A stretch of DNA of 64,000 nt, taken from assembly GCF_005217525.1 (NCBI RefSeq), contig NZ_PNXQ01000016.1, positions 431,862-495,861 on the forward strand, given 5' to 3'. A program made the position numbers and the translations under genes. Every line of letters begins with the position of its first letter. Position 1 is the stretch's first letter. The notes beneath the pieces are model-generated. The model was not told where the DNA came from, made no database searches, and saw nothing but the letters and a program-made list of their open reading frames with translations. Source of the stretch: Paenibacillus terrae. GTDB lineage: Bacteria > Bacillota > Bacilli > Paenibacillales > Paenibacillaceae. Of the stretch, positions 62,739 through 64,000 are shown in pieces.

Positions 62739-64000
62739 GACACCTGACCGCCTTGAAGCACCAGCACTCGCACCTCTTCCCCTGCACGCAAGCCCTCTGT
62801 TGTTGGAGGAACCACGATCAGACAGTCGCTGTCCTTGATCGACACCATGACACTGGATTCATCCACTCGCGCAGGAATCGCGTATACTTGTCCGCCCTTT
62901 ATCTCCAAGGAGCTACGTACAAAGCGGGTAAAATTGTTCACCTTCGTATAATCTGCTCCCAACCGCGCCGTCCAGGTTTGTAAATACGGCTGCTCTGAAG
63001 ACAGCATCATTTGGATGGTGGGTCGCACAAACAACTCACAGCCTACAAAGCACGCACCTGGATTGCCAGAAAGCGCTATTAGTAGCTTGCCGTCAATCAA
63101 CGCGGCTGTGGTCACACTGCCTGGACGCATGGTGACCTTGTTGAACAGCATATCCACACCCTCCTGTCGTACCAGATCGCCCATAATATCAAAATCCCCC
63201 ACCGATACTCCGCCACTCGTGACGACGATATCGTAGGCAGCTATCGCTTCACGTACGGAAGCCCGGGCGAGAGCCAAGTCATCATGAATGGCTTGCAGGA
63301 TGAACGGATCGCCTCCCGCCTCCCTGATTTGTGAAGCCAGCATATATGTATTGCTGTTCCGAATTTTCCCCGGCTGCAACGGCTCATCCACGCCAAGCAA
63401 TTCCGAACCTGTGGAAAAAACAGCTACTCGTGGCTTCCTGTAGACAGGTACCCGATGTACACCAAAGGTAGCCAGCACAGAGATGTGTCCTGCACCCAGA
63501 CAGGTTCCTTTACTAAGTAAAAGCTGACCTTCATGGATCTCATGGCCGATTGCCGTCACATTTTTGCCGATTTCCATGCGCTTCTTCAAGCCGACATATA
63601 CCTGTCCATCTTCATCACGTAGCTGTGTTGCTTCCAGCATAACAACCGTGTCGGCCCCTTCAGGCAATTGCGCTCCTGTCATAATACGAGCTGCCAATCC
63701 CGTCTCTACCCGCTTGTCCGATACGGTGCCGCATGGAATTTCATCAATCACGCGTAGCCAGATCTCCTGACCGAACGAACAGACTTCAGTGTCCGAACCA
63801 AGGATGGCGTATCCATCCATGCCGGAGCGACGGAAGCGGGGATACGGGTGTGGTGCGGTTAAATCCATCGCCAAATAACGTCCATGCGCCTGCTCCAGCC
63901 CTACATCCTCCCGCTCTCCCTGTTTAACATGAGCAGCTATTCTGCTTTGTGCTTCTTCCACTTGAACCGCTTGGCGCTGAAACTTGTCCGAATTTAATTG
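62735..64000 (-). CDS. moeA: Molybdopterin molybdenumtransferase MoeA, 5' end outside window
   Basis: The frame is open to the right edge, so the start lies outside; 408 residues are visible from the first possible GTG, and the frame continues upstream with QLNSDKFQRQAVQ. MoeA inserts molybdenum into adenylated molybdopterin. Domain features are RSGMDGYAI near the N-terminus, GAQLPEGADTVVM, STGSELL and NSNTYMLASQI, then the active-site region TSGGVSVGDFD and ALSGNPGACFVG. It is coupled to mobB. Together they indicate molybdenum enzymes in this organism. Confidence 0.95.
   Translation of the reverse strand, partial: QLNSDKFQRQAVQVEEAQSRIAAHVKQGEREDVGLEQAHGRYLAMDLTAPHPYPRFRRSGMDGYAILGSDTEVCSFGQEIWLRVIDEIPCGTVSDKRVETGLAARIMTGAQLPEGADTVVMLEATQLRDEDGQVYVGLKKRMEIGKNVTAIGHEIHEGQLLLSKGTCLGAGHISVLATFGVHRVPVYRKPRVAVFSTGSELLGVDEPLQPGKIRNSNTYMLASQIREAGGDPFILQAIHDDLALARASVREAIAAYDIVVTSGGVSVGDFDIMGDLVRQEGVDMLFNKVTMRPGSVTTAALIDGKLLIALSGNPGACFVGCELFVRPTIQMMLSSEQPYLQTWTARLGADYTKVNNFTRFVRSSLEIKGGQVYAIPARVDESSVMVSIKDSDCLIVVPPTTEGLRAGEEVRVLVLQGGQVS

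Overview
The window looks like the chromosome of a low-to-mid G+C endospore-forming Firmicute, most likely Paenibacillus of the P. polymyxa type. The spore germination genes cwlJ and gerQ, a xerS-type recombinase, a GH74 xyloglucanase with X2 and CBM3 modules, Gram-positive Shine-Dalgarno sites with TTG/GTG starts, Fur boxes, cre-like sites and a BirA operator all fit. The genus call is inference. I see no rRNA, tRNA or CRISPR array. Almost all genes lie on the minus strand and most units end in clear hairpin-plus-T terminators.

Layout. 0-26.8 kb is mostly housekeeping: the end of a glutaminase; a catD-catE pair divergent from an XRE-cupin regulator; a phosphodiester glycosidase; a K+/H+ antiporter; fumarase; 2-isopropylmalate synthase; a GntR regulator; aldose epimerase; an MBL hydrolase; an M29 aminopeptidase; glycerol dehydrogenase; biotin synthase behind a BirA operator; a CNNM/CBS protein; cwlJ-gerQ; an SDR; a YCF48-like lipoprotein; an amino acid permease; lactate dehydrogenase; and a DUF3900 protein.

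26.9-33.5 kb is an AT-rich patchwork and the most unusual part. Five 28-bp palindromic sites (A-E), each with two 11-bp arms around a 6-bp centre, match the layout and arm sequences of XerC/XerD dif sites. They divide the region into modules: a 5'-truncated ABC exporter ATPase behind a Fur box; a leader RNA (promoter, 7-codon ORF, 12-bp inverted repeat, tandem terminators) ahead of a MutS2-like ATPase without an Smr domain; a truncated P-loop kinase, a ROK kinase and a frameshifted DinB gene; and a complete tyrosine recombinase bracketed by sites D and E. This resembles the pdif modules of Acinetobacter plasmids, but on what appears to be a Firmicute chromosome with its own recombinase.

34-40.3 kb is an iron cluster: two FecCD-type permeases, two siderophore-binding lipoproteins and an exporter-type ABC protein, in two operons each headed by a Fur box. 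40.4-46.2 kb is a full ribose operon (rbsRKDACB) with a perfect palindromic operator. 46.4-49.1 kb holds a FrnE-type DsbA protein, an SDR without the usual catalytic Tyr/Lys, and an AEC carrier. 49.6-52.7 kb is the GH74 xyloglucanase. 53.2-60.2 kb is a peptide ABC importer with an M20 amidohydrolase; its binding-protein gene carries a frameshift. The right end has a GNAT acetyltransferase, xerS, mobB and the start-truncated moeA.
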